From Cotesia glomerata (Eukaryota > Arthropoda > Insecta > Hymenoptera > Braconidae): a stretch of DNA of 64,000 nt. The position numbers and the translations under genes are program-made. Location: positions 1,026,768-1,090,767 of the forward strand of contig NC_058167.1 of assembly GCF_020080835.1 (NCBI RefSeq), in the 5' to 3' direction. Positions 34,981-46,875 of the stretch are shown here, in pieces. The first letter of the stretch is position 1, and the number at the start of each line of letters is the position of its first letter. The notes below the pieces were generated by a model that was given only the letters and a program-made list of their open reading frames with translations, did not search any database and was not told the DNA's origin.

Positions 34981-36476
34981 CAGGATTTTTTCATCAAGTA
35001 TCAACATATAACTAGTGTTTCAAACTTTGTAATAAGTCCACAACACTATAATTAATTTCAAAATTGCCATCTTTTTATTTTTGAGAAATTTTTTTTTTAA
35101 TATTTTTTCTGAGGTACAATTCTTACATCACTTACATCACTTTTACGTCATAATGACATCATTATCATGATATAGACATCACAGGTATGTCATATTGACG
35201 TCATAAATGTCATTGAGACATAATACTGACGTCATGACTACGTCATATTTTTACGTCAGAATCTTACGTCAAGAAGTGTGAAATAATGAGTCATATATGA
35301 CTCATTCGTGACTTGTATCTTACGTAAATCCTGACATAGCCCAATGTCATTTTGACGTCACATTGACGTAAACGTGTTTACTGGGAAGTGAAGCTAATAA
35401 AAATGTATTAAAAATTACTCATGTTTATGCATACATATCCTAATATAATTGAGCCAGTTGCCTTTTAATGTTACTTTATTCAACGATTTGTTGATCGCTG
35501 AGTACAATGAAACGTCGTAATCACAAACAATTGTTTCTAAATTGTTTTCCATATCAGGAAAACGAGCTACAAGATTTTTCCAAATCGCTGTGTACAGTGA
35601 TTCTGTCGATGACTCACATAAAATAAAGATACTCGGCAAACCCTGCAAGGAAAAGTATAAATCATTAACTTTATTTAAAATTTAATAATAGTCACTAAGC
35701 AACTTACAATATTATTTCGCCTCAAATGAATAATTAATAGCTCATTTATAGATGGCTTTTCGGGGACACACTAACAAATAAATGAAAAGATAAAATTGAT
35801 TAACAGGGCCAGTAGCTTTAAAAATTTGATTTTAAATAATACCTCATAAGTTTGTTGGATTAGAATTTCTTTTACTTCACCAATATGCTTCATAAGCTCT
35901 TCCTGACATAGCATTATTGCTGTAGATCCATCCTCAGCTTCAATTATCCCACGAAAAAGACATGATGTTTTTTTATAAGTCGATATTGAGTTCTTTAGCT
36001 CGTAAAAATATTGAGGTTCAACGGGTAAATTTGCAATTCTCTTCTTTGATACTCTAACTTTTACTGCAGAAGGTCGCATTTGGGATTTTTCCGCACTGAA
36101 AAAATTAAATATCATTACTTCCTGTTATTACTATAAAATTAATGATCTATCAATCGGAAAAACTAAAGAAGTACCTTTGACGAAGCTCATTAAAAATTTC
36201 TTTTGCTGATAAGTTTGTTTCGATAGATCCATCATCTATCATTCTATGTAATTTTTTTTTTTCTTCAATGTTTGGCGGCTTTGGATGATTGTGTCTTGAT
36301 TTTTCGACATAATTATTATTTTCTTTCTTTATTACAACTGGGCATTTATGATGAGTTTTATGGTAAGTACACCTATATGAAGGTATTTTACATCTTTTAT
36401 CTTTGTGATATGTGTATGGCCCAAAAAGATACACTGAACTTCCAGGAAATTTACCGGGTAATGTAATCGGCATCAT

Positions 36477-36820
36477 CTAAAATAATAAATTAATTTAATA
36501 CATGATAGACATTACTATAAATTTAGATTATAAATAAATTTGAATTAAATTAATTTAGTAAATTTATAAAATTATTAAATGTAGGTCATACACTGGGACT
36601 GCAATACTTACTGTTATTATTTATTTATTTATGTAATTGGTGTCACGACTCGCATGTTTTACTGGGAGAATAATTTTTTTATCTTAAAACAAAAACAATC
36701 GGTCGTTTGGTTTCATTGGGACCAATTATTCAAATTCAAATTTATGAGTAGCGTACAAAAGATAACCACACACCGAAGCTCACTCGCGATAATAATTTAT
36801 ATATAGTTATGAGCGTACGC
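36477..36820. other. AT-rich, nothing recognised
   Basis: Promoter-side flank of the minus-strand FLYWCH gene and 5' flank of the retroelement fragment. No motif identified. Confidence 0.4.
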
Positions 36821-38862
36821 AGGGTCAGGAGGTTAATTTTGCCCACGACACGCTGCAGGTGTCGGGTGGGGACAAACTCCAAGACCTGGTGGCCCTTGGA
36901 CCTGTATATCCGGGACCAGTGAGGAGGACTCCAAGATCTGGTGGCCTTGGACGTGCATATCCAGGACCAGTGAGGAGGGAGGGAGGTAACTTGTTCTCCT
37001 CAAGGATTGTTTTGGGACAGGTAGTTCCCGGTATTGAGAGCCTACCAACAAAAAGACGTCGTGCGTCTATAAACTGTACCCCTAGTGGAAGGTCTCCATC
37101 CCGAGGTAACCTTAAGGGTAACCTTTTGGAAGCCAGGGGGGAGGCGGGAGGTAACTTGAACTCCCCATCGATTGGTTTGGGACAGGTAGTTCCCGGTGAA
37201 GCGTATATTTTGCAAGGTGGGTCCGAGAGAGATGAAACACATGTAGAACACAAAAATAACATTGATATTGACGAACTTCAATCGAGTAAAAGAGTAAAGC
37301 TTGACGAAACCCTAATCCGATCCATCTTTATTAATACCCCTTCTTACGTAACTACCACCCGTGATAAAATATCTATGCGTAAAGACAACTTAGCACATTT
37401 CACGTCCGTTGATGGAAAGTTCCTCCCAGAAACTTCTAGAGACCTTTTAAATCAAAACAAATTCTCTGTCCGCGAAATAATTAACAATGCCGAAGAACCT
37501 GGAACAGCTATTGCGTCGCGATGGAACGATCACTTTATTTTTCATTTAATTGTTAAAAGAACTTCGAATGATTGCATTGACCCCAAAGATATTGAAAATG
37601 CTGTTCTTTCACTCAGAACTCTCCTCGTACATTTGCAAATAAAAACAGTAAGCATCCCTCAAAGAAAAAATAATGGATTAAGTAATGCAGAGTGGAGTCA
37701 TTTTGTTAAAAATATTAAACAACACTTCCCTAATGATGGGTGCACTTTCACATTCTGTTTAGGTGATATCCGTTTCCCCCCCGAACGCGAGAGACCGAAC
37801 ATTATTCGCGAATACCACGAGTCTGTTGTAGGAGGTCACCCTGGAGTCGTTAGATTATACAACCGCATCCGACAAGATTTCTTTTGGAATAATATGAAAG
37901 CTCAAATTGAACAATTTGTACGTACTTGCGATAGCTGTCAGAAAAACAAGCTTGTCAGAGTTAAAACTAGACAACCCATGAAAATAACAGACACCCCTCG
38001 GGAATCGTTTGATAAAGTTCAAATGGACATTGTTGGACCTTTACCTGTGACTAAAAATGGAAACAAGTATTTACTCACCATTCAAGATAATTTAACTAAA
38101 TATTCAGACGCCATACCAGTTGCTACTATTGATGCTACCACTATTGCCTTGGCTTTCGCTAATAACTTCATCTGTCGGTTTGGGTGTCCTAAAGTAATTC
38201 ACACTGATCAAGGTTCAAATTTCATTAGTCACACTTTAAAGTTATTCTGTAGAGTATTTAAAATTCGACAAATAAAATCAACTGCCTTTAGGCCTCAGTC
38301 TCTAGGGTCTCTTGAAAGAGCTCACCACGTCTTTGTTGAATATCTAAAACATTATTGCAAGGCTAAAGATTGGGACGAATGGGTTAAATTCGCGATGTTT
38401 TCGTATAATACCTCAGTTCATGAATCAACGGGATACACCCCCTATGAATTAATTTTTGGGAAAAAGGCTCGCATCCCTTCTGAGTTTGCCGAAGAGGAAA
38501 TCCCTACAACTTATAACGATTACTTTAACGATTTGTTCGCTAGAATCTCAGGTACTCAAGCCAACGCTGTAGCAAATCTCGAAAGGGCTAAAAATATTAG
38601 TAAAACCTATTATGATCGGAAACAAAATCCGCGTATTTTTCATGTTAATGATATGGTCTTACTTCTTAAAGAACCTAGAGTTTCTAAATTTGACCCCCAA
38701 TGGGACGGACCTTATAAAATTATTGAAGTCCTGTCTGATCGTAACGTTAAAATCGCATTAAAGGGACAGAAAACTAAAATAGTTCATACAGATAAATTAA
38801 AACTAGCTCATATTCGTGTAGAAGTCGAGTCTGACACATCCGGTGACGAGTATGACCTGTAA
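36820..38862 (+). CDS. Gypsy Pol C-terminus: macro domain plus integrase
   Basis: One open frame enters from upstream with no credible ATG (position 36859 is GTG), so this is a 5'-truncated polyprotein. Counting from 36859: residues 1-120 are a GC-rich, repeated Gly/Pro/Arg stretch ('LGQVVPG' twice). Residues 170-303 match a macro domain of TARG1/OARD1 type ('DNLAHFTSVDGKFL', 'FIFHLIVKRTS', 'LQIKTVSIPQ', 'FTFCL'). Integrase follows: HHCC finger (H320, H327, C357, C360) and DDE residues D390, D450, E486 ('VQMDIVGPL', 'IHTDQGSNF', 'SLERAHH') with the expected 35-residue D-E spacing. A chromatin-side C-terminal domain ('FDPQWDGPYKIIE') ends near the stop. No frameshifts. RT and RNase H are absent. 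Confidence 0.88.
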   Translation, partial: QGQEVNFAHDTLQVSGGDKLQDLVALGPVYPGPVRRTPRSGGLGRAYPGPVRREGGNLFSSRIVLGQVVPGIESLPTKRRRASINCTPSGRSPSRGNLKGNLLEARGEAGGNLNSPSIGLGQVVPGEAYILQGGSERDETHVEHKNNIDIDELQSSKRVKLDETLIRSIFINTPSYVTTTRDKISMRKDNLAHFTSVDGKFLPETSRDLLNQNKFSVREIINNAEEPGTAIASRWNDHFIFHLIVKRTSNDCIDPKDIENAVLSLRTLLVHLQIKTVSIPQRKNNGLSNAEWSHFVKNIKQHFPNDGCTFTFCLGDIRFPPERERPNIIREYHESVVGGHPGVVRLYNRIRQDFFWNNMKAQIEQFVRTCDSCQKNKLVRVKTRQPMKITDTPRESFDKVQMDIVGPLPVTKNGNKYLLTIQDNLTKYSDAIPVATIDATTIALAFANNFICRFGCPKVIHTDQGSNFISHTLKLFCRVFKIRQIKSTAFRPQSLGSLERAHHVFVEYLKHYCKAKDWDEWVKFAMFSYNTSVHESTGYTPYELIFGKKARIPSEFAEEEIPTTYNDYFNDLFARISGTQANAVANLERAKNISKTYYDRKQNPRIFHVNDMVLLLKEPRVSKFDPQWDGPYKIIEVLSDRNVKIALKGQKTKIVHTDKLKLAHIRVEVESDTSGDEYDL

Positions 38863-39118
38863 CACTGTTAATTTCTTTCAGAGATAATTAAGTATACGAT
38901 AGATAATAGAGTTTAGTATGTAATTTAATCAACCGTTTGTCAACCTAGAATAAGCAAACTTTTAAATTGTTGTTAGCAGTATCGCGAATTCAACTAAATG
39001 GATTATTAGTATTTTAAGTTTAGTATGTATTTAAAATTATAATATTATATCTAAATATAAAAAAAAAAAAGGAGAAAATTATAAAAGAAAAAGCTGTTAC
39101 TAATGGTAACACCTTTTT

Positions 39119-39133
39119 AGGTAAGGAGGGACG
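39119..39133 (+). promoter_or_regulatory. Polypurine tract of the gypsy element
   Basis: 'aggtaaggagggacg' directly precedes the LTR start. Its position 3' of the integrase ORF fits the plus-strand primer site. Confidence 0.7.
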
Positions 39134-39496
39134 TGTGATGTTATATCACGGTTTACTTGGTCGCTTGAGGCGCCATCACGCGAGAATAAATTATGATAAC
39201 TTATAGCGCGAGAAATTTAGAATATTATAAAATAATTGAGAGAACGCTAGGGAAAATCCCATTAATATTTTAGTCGTCTGGTCACTCTCTAGAAATTTCC
39301 CATCCATTGTAATTAGAATAAGTATCGTAAAGAGATAGGACACTATTGTAATAGGATTGGAGTAAAATATATAGCTATGAGTTTTTTAGTATTCGGGATA
39401 GTTCCTATTGTCGTAGGCTTAAGTTCTATTAGACTTTTTACAGATTATATTTTAAGTATCAATAAACTATCTATGTGCCATAAATATTGTATTACA
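39134..39496 (+). repeat. 3' LTR of the macro-domain gypsy element
   Basis: Starts TGTGATGTTATATCACGG and is placed to end ...GTATTACA. It contains a TATA-like 'aaaatatata' near 39362 and a polyadenylation signal AATAAA near 39461, about 30 bp before the proposed end. Without a 5' LTR for comparison the right border is provisional; GC-richer sequence continues to about 39750 and could belong to it. Confidence 0.6.
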
Positions 39497-39861
39497 AAAG
39501 GACAGTCTGGGCGGATTATTGACCCTTACTTAAGGACAATATAGTCTGGCCGTCAGGTCTCTAAAAAGGTTCCCAGTCATTAGGGAGTTGGGAAATTCTC
39601 TTGTCAGACTCAGGTATCCAGCATAGTCGGAAGGAGCGAGCACGTGGCCAACACTTCAAGCTGAAGTCTACTTGGGAGGGGAGCAGCCAATCGACGTCAT
39701 CAAGCCTCTCTACTGTGGGACCCTGGTAATTTGGATTCAAAATAGTAAATTCACGTGTGGCCACCAGGAGAAGGACATAACAAATGATAAAATCAAAAAT
39801 ATAAATGACAAAATATGTTATTGGTGAGCAGGAGGTAATAGACAAATAAGTAATATATGCC

Positions 39862-40100
39862 CGAAAAAATTTTGGGTACTCAATGACGCACGCCAAGTAC
39901 GTTAAGAAAAAAATTTTTTCCCATCTTTTAAATTTGTAACGGAATTTTTTTAAATAGTTATGAGCGTATAACTGAAACTTGGTTTTTTTTTATTTCATTT
40001 TTTTTTGTAAACATTAATTTTACCATTTCTGGCGGTATTCAATGAACGTGGACTTGGCGCAATCGTATACAGTGAAACTGTTTTTGTTGGGATTATCATT
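39862..40100. repeat. Interspersed MITE-like repeat, copy 2
   Basis: Same ends as 26725-27010 with a different AT-rich interior. It lies between the LTR and the last exon of the F-box gene. Confidence 0.65.
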
Positions 40101-40379
40101 ATCCATAACGATAACAGTACAATAATGCCCAAAACTGCTTTGCTAATGTACATTACCCATGTAGGAAAGTGCGATGGGCCCAGAATTGGCCCAAGTCTGC
40201 ACCAATTCTTCTCAAGCTTGGCCCAAAGCATTACAACATTTAAATAGTGATACAGCAAATTTTTCTTAGAATTTTTATTGTGTGCATTGCTGGATAGTAT
40301 TATTATATAATTACACACAACTTATACAGCAATTTGTGATTTTCACAATAAAAGTTAAAAGTTCCAAATGAATAAGTCT

Positions 40380-41152
40380 CTAGAAAAAATTGATTAAGTA
40401 AACTCTAGATTCTGTACTTGCAATAATACAAGTTTTTTTGTCAACTTCTAAGATATTCAATTTAATAATAGGTAGAGTGTCCACCTCGATCTTTATGGCG
40501 TTTCTGAGTTTTTTCTTTTTCAACGATAAAATGTCATTGTAATGTTCAATATGAAGCATGTAAATAGAACCTATAAAAATATAACAGATAAATAATTAAT
40601 TGGCAAAAATTTATATTGGCTTACCATCTTCCAGACCAAATATTAGAATTTGTGCGTGGATCATCATCGACGTGATACAGCATCCGAAGTATTTGGTCAA
40701 GTCAATTCTATACCATCTATCATAACAATGATGAGTTGATCCGATTTTGTTCTCTACAATGGTAAGTATTAATTTATGTTATTAGATAATTAATGTTTAA
40801 ATTTAGACGATAACCTTAAAACTTACTCCCGATTCCAAAGTAAAAGGCATCTGTTGGAACAACTATATTTTTCAAAGTAGGACGTAATAACCTTGGCACA
40901 GTAAGTAATGATGGTGATATATAGATGTACTTAATATTAGACAAACGGTCGCTTTCGAATGTTATTAGGCAATAATGAAAATTCGTTCTACCATTACAAT
41001 AAGACAATGCTGAGATCTTTAAAAAAAAAGGTATTAACCATTAGAGGTGGGAAGCACTAATAATATTACTAAAAGTTTTCTTTTTCTTATTATATCTTAT
41101 ATAAATTTGAAAATCGAATAAAATAAAGTTTTCTAACACACATACACACACG

Positions 41153-41218
<66 letters not shown>

Positions 41219-44200
41219 TGCTATTTATCGCCGCATTTGTAATAAAAAATAGTATGTGCAACTCGTGCGACGTTGTCGCACTAGTTGCACAATATACTAA
41301 AATTTAATTAAAAGCCATAAAGTAAATACAAATAAAATTACCCTTTGTCCATTACAAAAATGGCTAAGCACTATTTCAGATTCCATTAAATCTAAATTGA
41401 ATGTTTGACCAGCAACTATGTTGTTTTCGAATTTCTCATAAGATGTTAGAATCCCATTCATGTCGCCAATACAAAAATGTCGAAATTCTCCATAGCTATT
41501 AATCATTTTAAAATAGATTTCGGATAAATGTAAGATGTTTTTAAAATGAGTAAAAAATAAATTTTGGATGAATTTAAGAAGTTTTTAAGATGACTTTGAG
41601 ATGAATTTAAAACGTTTTTAAGATGACTTTTAGATGAATTCAAGATGGATTTTAGATGAATTTTTGATGACTTTCAGATTAATTGAAGACGTTTTTTAAG
41701 AAGTTTTTGATATTTTTAAAATATATTCAAGATGAAATTTAGATAAGTGTTTAAGATAAAAATTTAGGACGTTTTTTAGAGTGAAAAGATGGATTTAAAA
41801 TGATTTTTAGATGAATTTTCTAAAAATTTAAGATGTTTCTGAGATGGATTTTAGATAAGTTTTGAATGGATTTTAGATGAATTTATTACGATTTTTAAAT
41901 TAAATTAAATTAAAGATGTTTTTAAAAATATCTTAAATTCATCTTAAATCAATTCAAAATTTACTTAAATGAATCCGATCTTTATGGTAATCTTGCTCAT
42001 GGTCTTGTTCACGATCTTTCTGGCGATTCTGCTCATGATATCGCTCGCGATCTTTGTGTCGATCTTTCTCATGATCTTTCAGATCTTGTTGCTCATGTTG
42101 AGCATGATCTAGCTCGTGATCATGCTTACGATTTTTTTGCCTGTCACACTCATGATCTTGGAAGTGATCTTGCACATGCTCTTGATGGTGACCTTGCTCA
42201 TGATATTGCTCGTAATCTCAATTGCAATCTTGCTCATGATTTTGCTCGTAATCTCGATTGCGATCTTGCTCATGATCTTGATCGTAATCTTGCTTATGTT
42301 CTTGATGGGGATCTTGCTCGTGATCTCGGTGGTTTTTAAATGAATTTTCATGTGCTACAAATAGGGTATCCTAACATTTTTCTCTAAATCCACTCATTCA
42401 AAAGTTATTTGATATTGAATTTGGATAAATGTTGAACTTCAATGTCAAACAACTTTTAAATGAGAGAATTAAGGGAAAAATGTTAAGATACGCTTTTTTG
42501 TTGCACATGAAAATTTTTTTAAAAATAAATACTTATTTTTGTTCAAATATTATTATTAGTGGTGGTTATAAAAGTCATATTTCGATATATATAATTGAAA
42601 AAAATAGTTGAATATTAAAGGAATGATTATAAGAAAACGGTTTATTTGACTGAATATATTATTGATACCTGTGTACAAAAAGTCCATTATGAATTTGTTT
42701 AGTGCTTTAGATCTAAAATGTAACCGAATTCGAAACGAATTTAAGACAAATTTACGATGACTAAGAAATATTTGTATGAAATTTAGAAGAATTTTTAATT
42801 TTTCTGTTAAAATATTTTTGGATAATTCCCAACAATTTTTTATTATCAAAAAACAAGACAAATATATAATGATTGTTTTAAAAAAGTGGTCCCTAAATAT
42901 TTGTTAGTGGTACAAAACAACTGTTAAGTAACAAATGCGATTTTTTGTACTTACAAATTTTATAAGGAATGTTTTTTTTTTTTGGAAATCATAGTTTTGA
43001 TTAAACATTAAGATTAAAAAAAATTTTTAAGTATAAACCATTCATTTGTTTAAAACACATTTTCAAAAAAAAGGAGATAAAAATCAAAAAAAATTTTTAA
43101 TGTATCTTTTGATGAAAAAAAAAAATTGATTATTAATAATTTTAAAGAAATTATTTTTGTAAAATTACTTGTTGAACTTTTTCATCTAAAAATCGATAAA
43201 TTGTTAATATGAAACTGAAAAGTCATAATTTTTTATTTTTTTAAGGGCAATCTAATCTTGACCCGTATAAGCATTGCTGAATGACAAAATTACAAAGAAT
43301 GTAAATTAGAAATTGAAAAAAAAATTTTTAAGAAAAAACTAAAATCAAGTCTGCTTTGTTACATTAAGTAGAACAGGAAAAAATATAAAGTAAACATTTA
43401 TTTGTTTATAACGAATTATTTATTACACAAACAATGAAAAATTAAATAAAACGAAAATTTTTTTATTGTGTAAAACACGATTTTAGAAGTGTAAAACATT
43501 GATTTAAAAAAATGGTTCCTTAATTTTAATTAGTAGTGGAAGAAAATAATTATTAATTAACAAACGCGTTTTTAAGCAATAAAAAAATTTTTTTAAGAAA
43601 TAATTTTTTTTCTAAAAATCATTATTTGTATCGAAAATTGAAATTCCATAAAAAAGTTTTCAAATATCTTATAAACAGTGCAATCGTTTATAACAATTTT
43701 GTTAATAATAAGAGATAGTATTAAAAAAAATATTTCTATGCAATTTCTTATAATACAGAAACGTCAATAAATTGCTCCATAAATTGCTCCAATAAAAGAA
43801 AAAAATCTCAAATTTATAGTTAAGCAATGTCACGCATGCAATGTTCATGTTTAAGGAGAACAAAATATTAATTAACTATTGCATAACTAATTGAAAATTT
43901 CTGATAAAATTTTTTTTGGCGAAGTATTATTTATTAATCTATCCTGTAAGTCCCTAAATTTTTTCGTTTCGTAAATTTCACATTTAATTTGTTAAAATAA
44001 TTTTTATTAATAAAGTGGCCAAATTAGGCGTGGCTTACGTAAATCAGAGCACCCGTTTATGGCCGTATTTTCTTAACCATCTGAGAAAAACATCAATATT
44101 AATACCTTCGAAAACGATTACTCAGGCTTGCGAAAGCTATATTCACTTTGAACAGTTTAACAAAAAAAATGATTAAAAAATGTTGTCAAAATTAAAATTT

Positions 44201-46823
44201 GAAAACATTTACGAACTTACAGAATACATAACAGGACAATAATCCATCAATAAAAATTTTTTATCACGAAATTTCAATAAGTTATACATAAGTTAATTAG
44301 TAATTTTATGTAGTTTGAATATTAACATTGGAGTTCGATTATTATTAACTACGGGAATATGTCATTGTCCCAGCTGAGCAATGTCCCAATTGATCAATGT
44401 CCCATTTTTATTGTCCCAGTCAGCGAAAATCAAACTAGCGGCCTCTGGTAATTAAAAAAATAACTATAAAAATTTAATTTTCGTTATCGGAGAAATTTTT
44501 TTTAAAGATGGCGCTGATTTGCGGAAAAATGAAAATATTGAAATAAATATATCTGAGTGATTTTCTTCATAGCTTTTGACTTTTAATACTGGTGCTTGAA
44601 ACTTTTAGAGGTATCCACAGTACACTGGTACTTTGGACGAACTTCGAATGTTTATTCCAGGTCTTTCCCTCCATAGGTTTTATTGTAATTACTACCAGTG
44701 GATTTTTAATCAACCCTAAATGCACCGACGACCTTTTCGAATTGATACCTCTACACCAGGTCCTTGCCTCCATGGGTTTTGTTTTAAATACTACCGGTGG
44801 ATTTCTTAATCAACCCTAAATGTACCAACGACCTTACCGAGTTAATACGTTAACTCGAGGTGCTTACCTTCATAGGTTTTATTTTAAATACTACTAGTGG
44901 CTTTCTTAATCAACCCCAAATGTATCAACGACCGTACTGAATTGATACCTCCACTCCAGATCTTTGCCTCCATAGGTTTTTATTTTTAATACTACAGGTG
45001 GATTTCTTAATCAACCCTAAATGTACCAATGACCTTACCGAATTGATACCTCCATTCTAGGTCTTTGCCTCCATAGGTTTTTATTTTAAATACTACAGGT
45101 GGATTTTTTAATCAACCCTAAATCTACCAATGACCTTACCGAATTGATACCTCCATTCCAGGTCTTTGCCTCCATAGGTTTTTATTTTAAATATTACAGG
45201 TAGATTTTTTAATCAACCCTAAATCTACCAATGACCTTACCTAATTGATACCTTCACTCCAGGTCTTAGTCGCCATAGGTTTTTATTTTAAATACTACTG
45301 GTGGTTTTCTTAATCGACCCTCATATATATATATATATATTTATTTATTTATTTATTTACCGAAGTCAAGTTTGAAGATACTATATATATCATATGTGTC
45401 GTCTTAAAATTATTTAGATATGCCAATATTCGAAAAGTTTCAAAATTATAAAAACTTATATTTCTCACTTTCTAACTCGAATAACTTTGGAATGGTAAAA
45501 CTTATTGAATCTCTGTTAGTTGAATCTTAAAGCTCTTTAAATAAGCTTCAATTTGAGTACCATATCATATGTGTAGTCTTAAAAGTAAGTCCTATTCCGC
45601 TATGCTAAATATGAAATTTGCTGTTGCACTCATTTTTATTTATAATGAAATCTACTTCCATTTCGGCTGTCGAATGGCACTTTTTTTAAATACTACCGGT
45701 GATTTTGTTAACCAACCGTAAATGCACTAATGAAACTGATACGTTTACTCCATGTGTCTATTTTGATAGGTTCCCATTTTAAATAATATAGATTAATTTC
45801 TTAATGAACTCCAAATATATTGACGACTTGACCGAGTTCATACGTCTACTTCAAGTGTTTCTGATACTTCATCCTATTAATTATTATGTTTATAGTAAGT
45901 TTTAGTTTAAATTTATTGAAGTTAAGATGTTGAAAATTCAGGATTACATTACGTATATTGTTTTCATTTTGTTTTTCCCTGCAGGTTTATATTTGGAATT
46001 TTACTTTTATGTAAGTGGCAGAGTTAGCCGAGCGGCACACGTTTGATTTGGGCGATCACCCAGGTAAGCAGCATTAAGCGTGGTTATTACTTGGATGTGC
46101 GACCACGCTCAATGCTGCTTACCTGGGTGATCGCCCAAATCAAACGTGTGCCGCTCGGCTAACTCTGCCACTTACATAAAAGTAAAATTCCAAATATAAA
46201 CCTGCAGGGAAAACAAAATGAAAACAATATACGTAATGTAATCCTGAATTTTCAACATCTTAACTTCAATAAATTTAAACTAAAACTTACTATAAACATA
46301 ATAATTAATAGGATGAAGTATCAGAAACACTTGAAGTAGACGTATGAACTCGGTCAAGTCGTCAATATATTTGGAGTTCATTAAGAAATTAATCTATATT
46401 ATTTAAAATGGGAACCTATCAAAATAGACACATGGAGTAAACGTATCAGTTTCATTAGTGCATTTACGGTTGGTTAACAAAATCACCGGTAGTATTTAAA
46501 AAAAGTGCTATTCGACAGCCGAAATGGAAGTAGATTTCATTATAAATAAAAATGAGTGCAACAGCAAATTTCATATTTAGCATAGCGGAATAGGACTTAC
46601 TTTTAAGACTACACATATGATATGGTACTCAAATTGAAGCTTATTTAAAGAGCTTTAAGATTCAACTAACAGAGATTCAATAAGTTTTACCATTCCAAAG
46701 TTATTCGAGTTAGAAAGTGAGAAATATAAGTTTTTATAATTTTGAAACTTTTCGAATATTGGCATATCTAAATAATTTCAAGACGACACATATGATATAT
46801 ATAGTATCTTCAAACTTGACTTC

Positions 46824-46875
<52 letters not shown>

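Larger units (their letters stand above)
32635..35385. mobile_element. 2.75-kb non-autonomous DNA transposon, CCCAGT termini
   Basis: Termini CCCAGTGAACAC and GTGTTTACTGGG are inverted repeats, followed inward on both sides by dense repeats of TGACGT/GACGTAA motifs (about 32650-33170 and 35125-35370). A 54-bp tandem ('atcatgcgtttacatcagtg', then 'acaagtcacgg') occurs three times at 32890-33065. The interior is AT-rich without coding capacity and contains a nested mariner-like MITE and a tRNA-like segment. It lies between exons 4 and 5 of the FLYWCH gene. The superfamily is uncertain because I could not fix a target duplication. Confidence 0.72.
31722..36476 (-). pseudogene. FLYWCH/MULE-type transposase gene, split by a transposon
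   Basis: Six minus-strand exons with GT-AG borders: 36476-36175, 36095-35843, 35770-35708, 35642 to about 35415, 32407-32071 and 31981-31722. The first encodes a FLYWCH-type zinc finger (Gly-rich start, 'YRCTYHKTHHKC' and terminal 'RHNH'). Exon 4 has 'ETIVCDYDVSLYSAI' and 'LKGNWLNYI', matching the MULE D-motif and the place where a Cys/His block is expected; those Cys/His residues are absent here. Exon 5 ('WAIPLLAANRF', 'HMANNLGGYRPGIF') resembles the region C-terminal to the MULE core. A 2.75-kb TIR element separates exons 4 and 5. Probably inactive, since a catalytic-core part is missing. Confidence 0.65.

Noticed and set aside
41954..42351. His/Asp/Gln-rich and Ile/Met-rich small proteins (also 55019-55416)
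   Set aside because: Open in several frames on both strands because of ~12-bp DNA repeats, and mirrored exactly in the other inverted arm.
42429..42611. 60-residue ORF, identical at 54759-54941
   Set aside because: Identity reflects the inverted-repeat arms, not two genes. AT-rich with no domain.
46021..46165. Working 5S rRNA gene
   Set aside because: Only the internal control region is recognisable; the 5' and 3' helices are missing and the sequence is folded into a palindrome.
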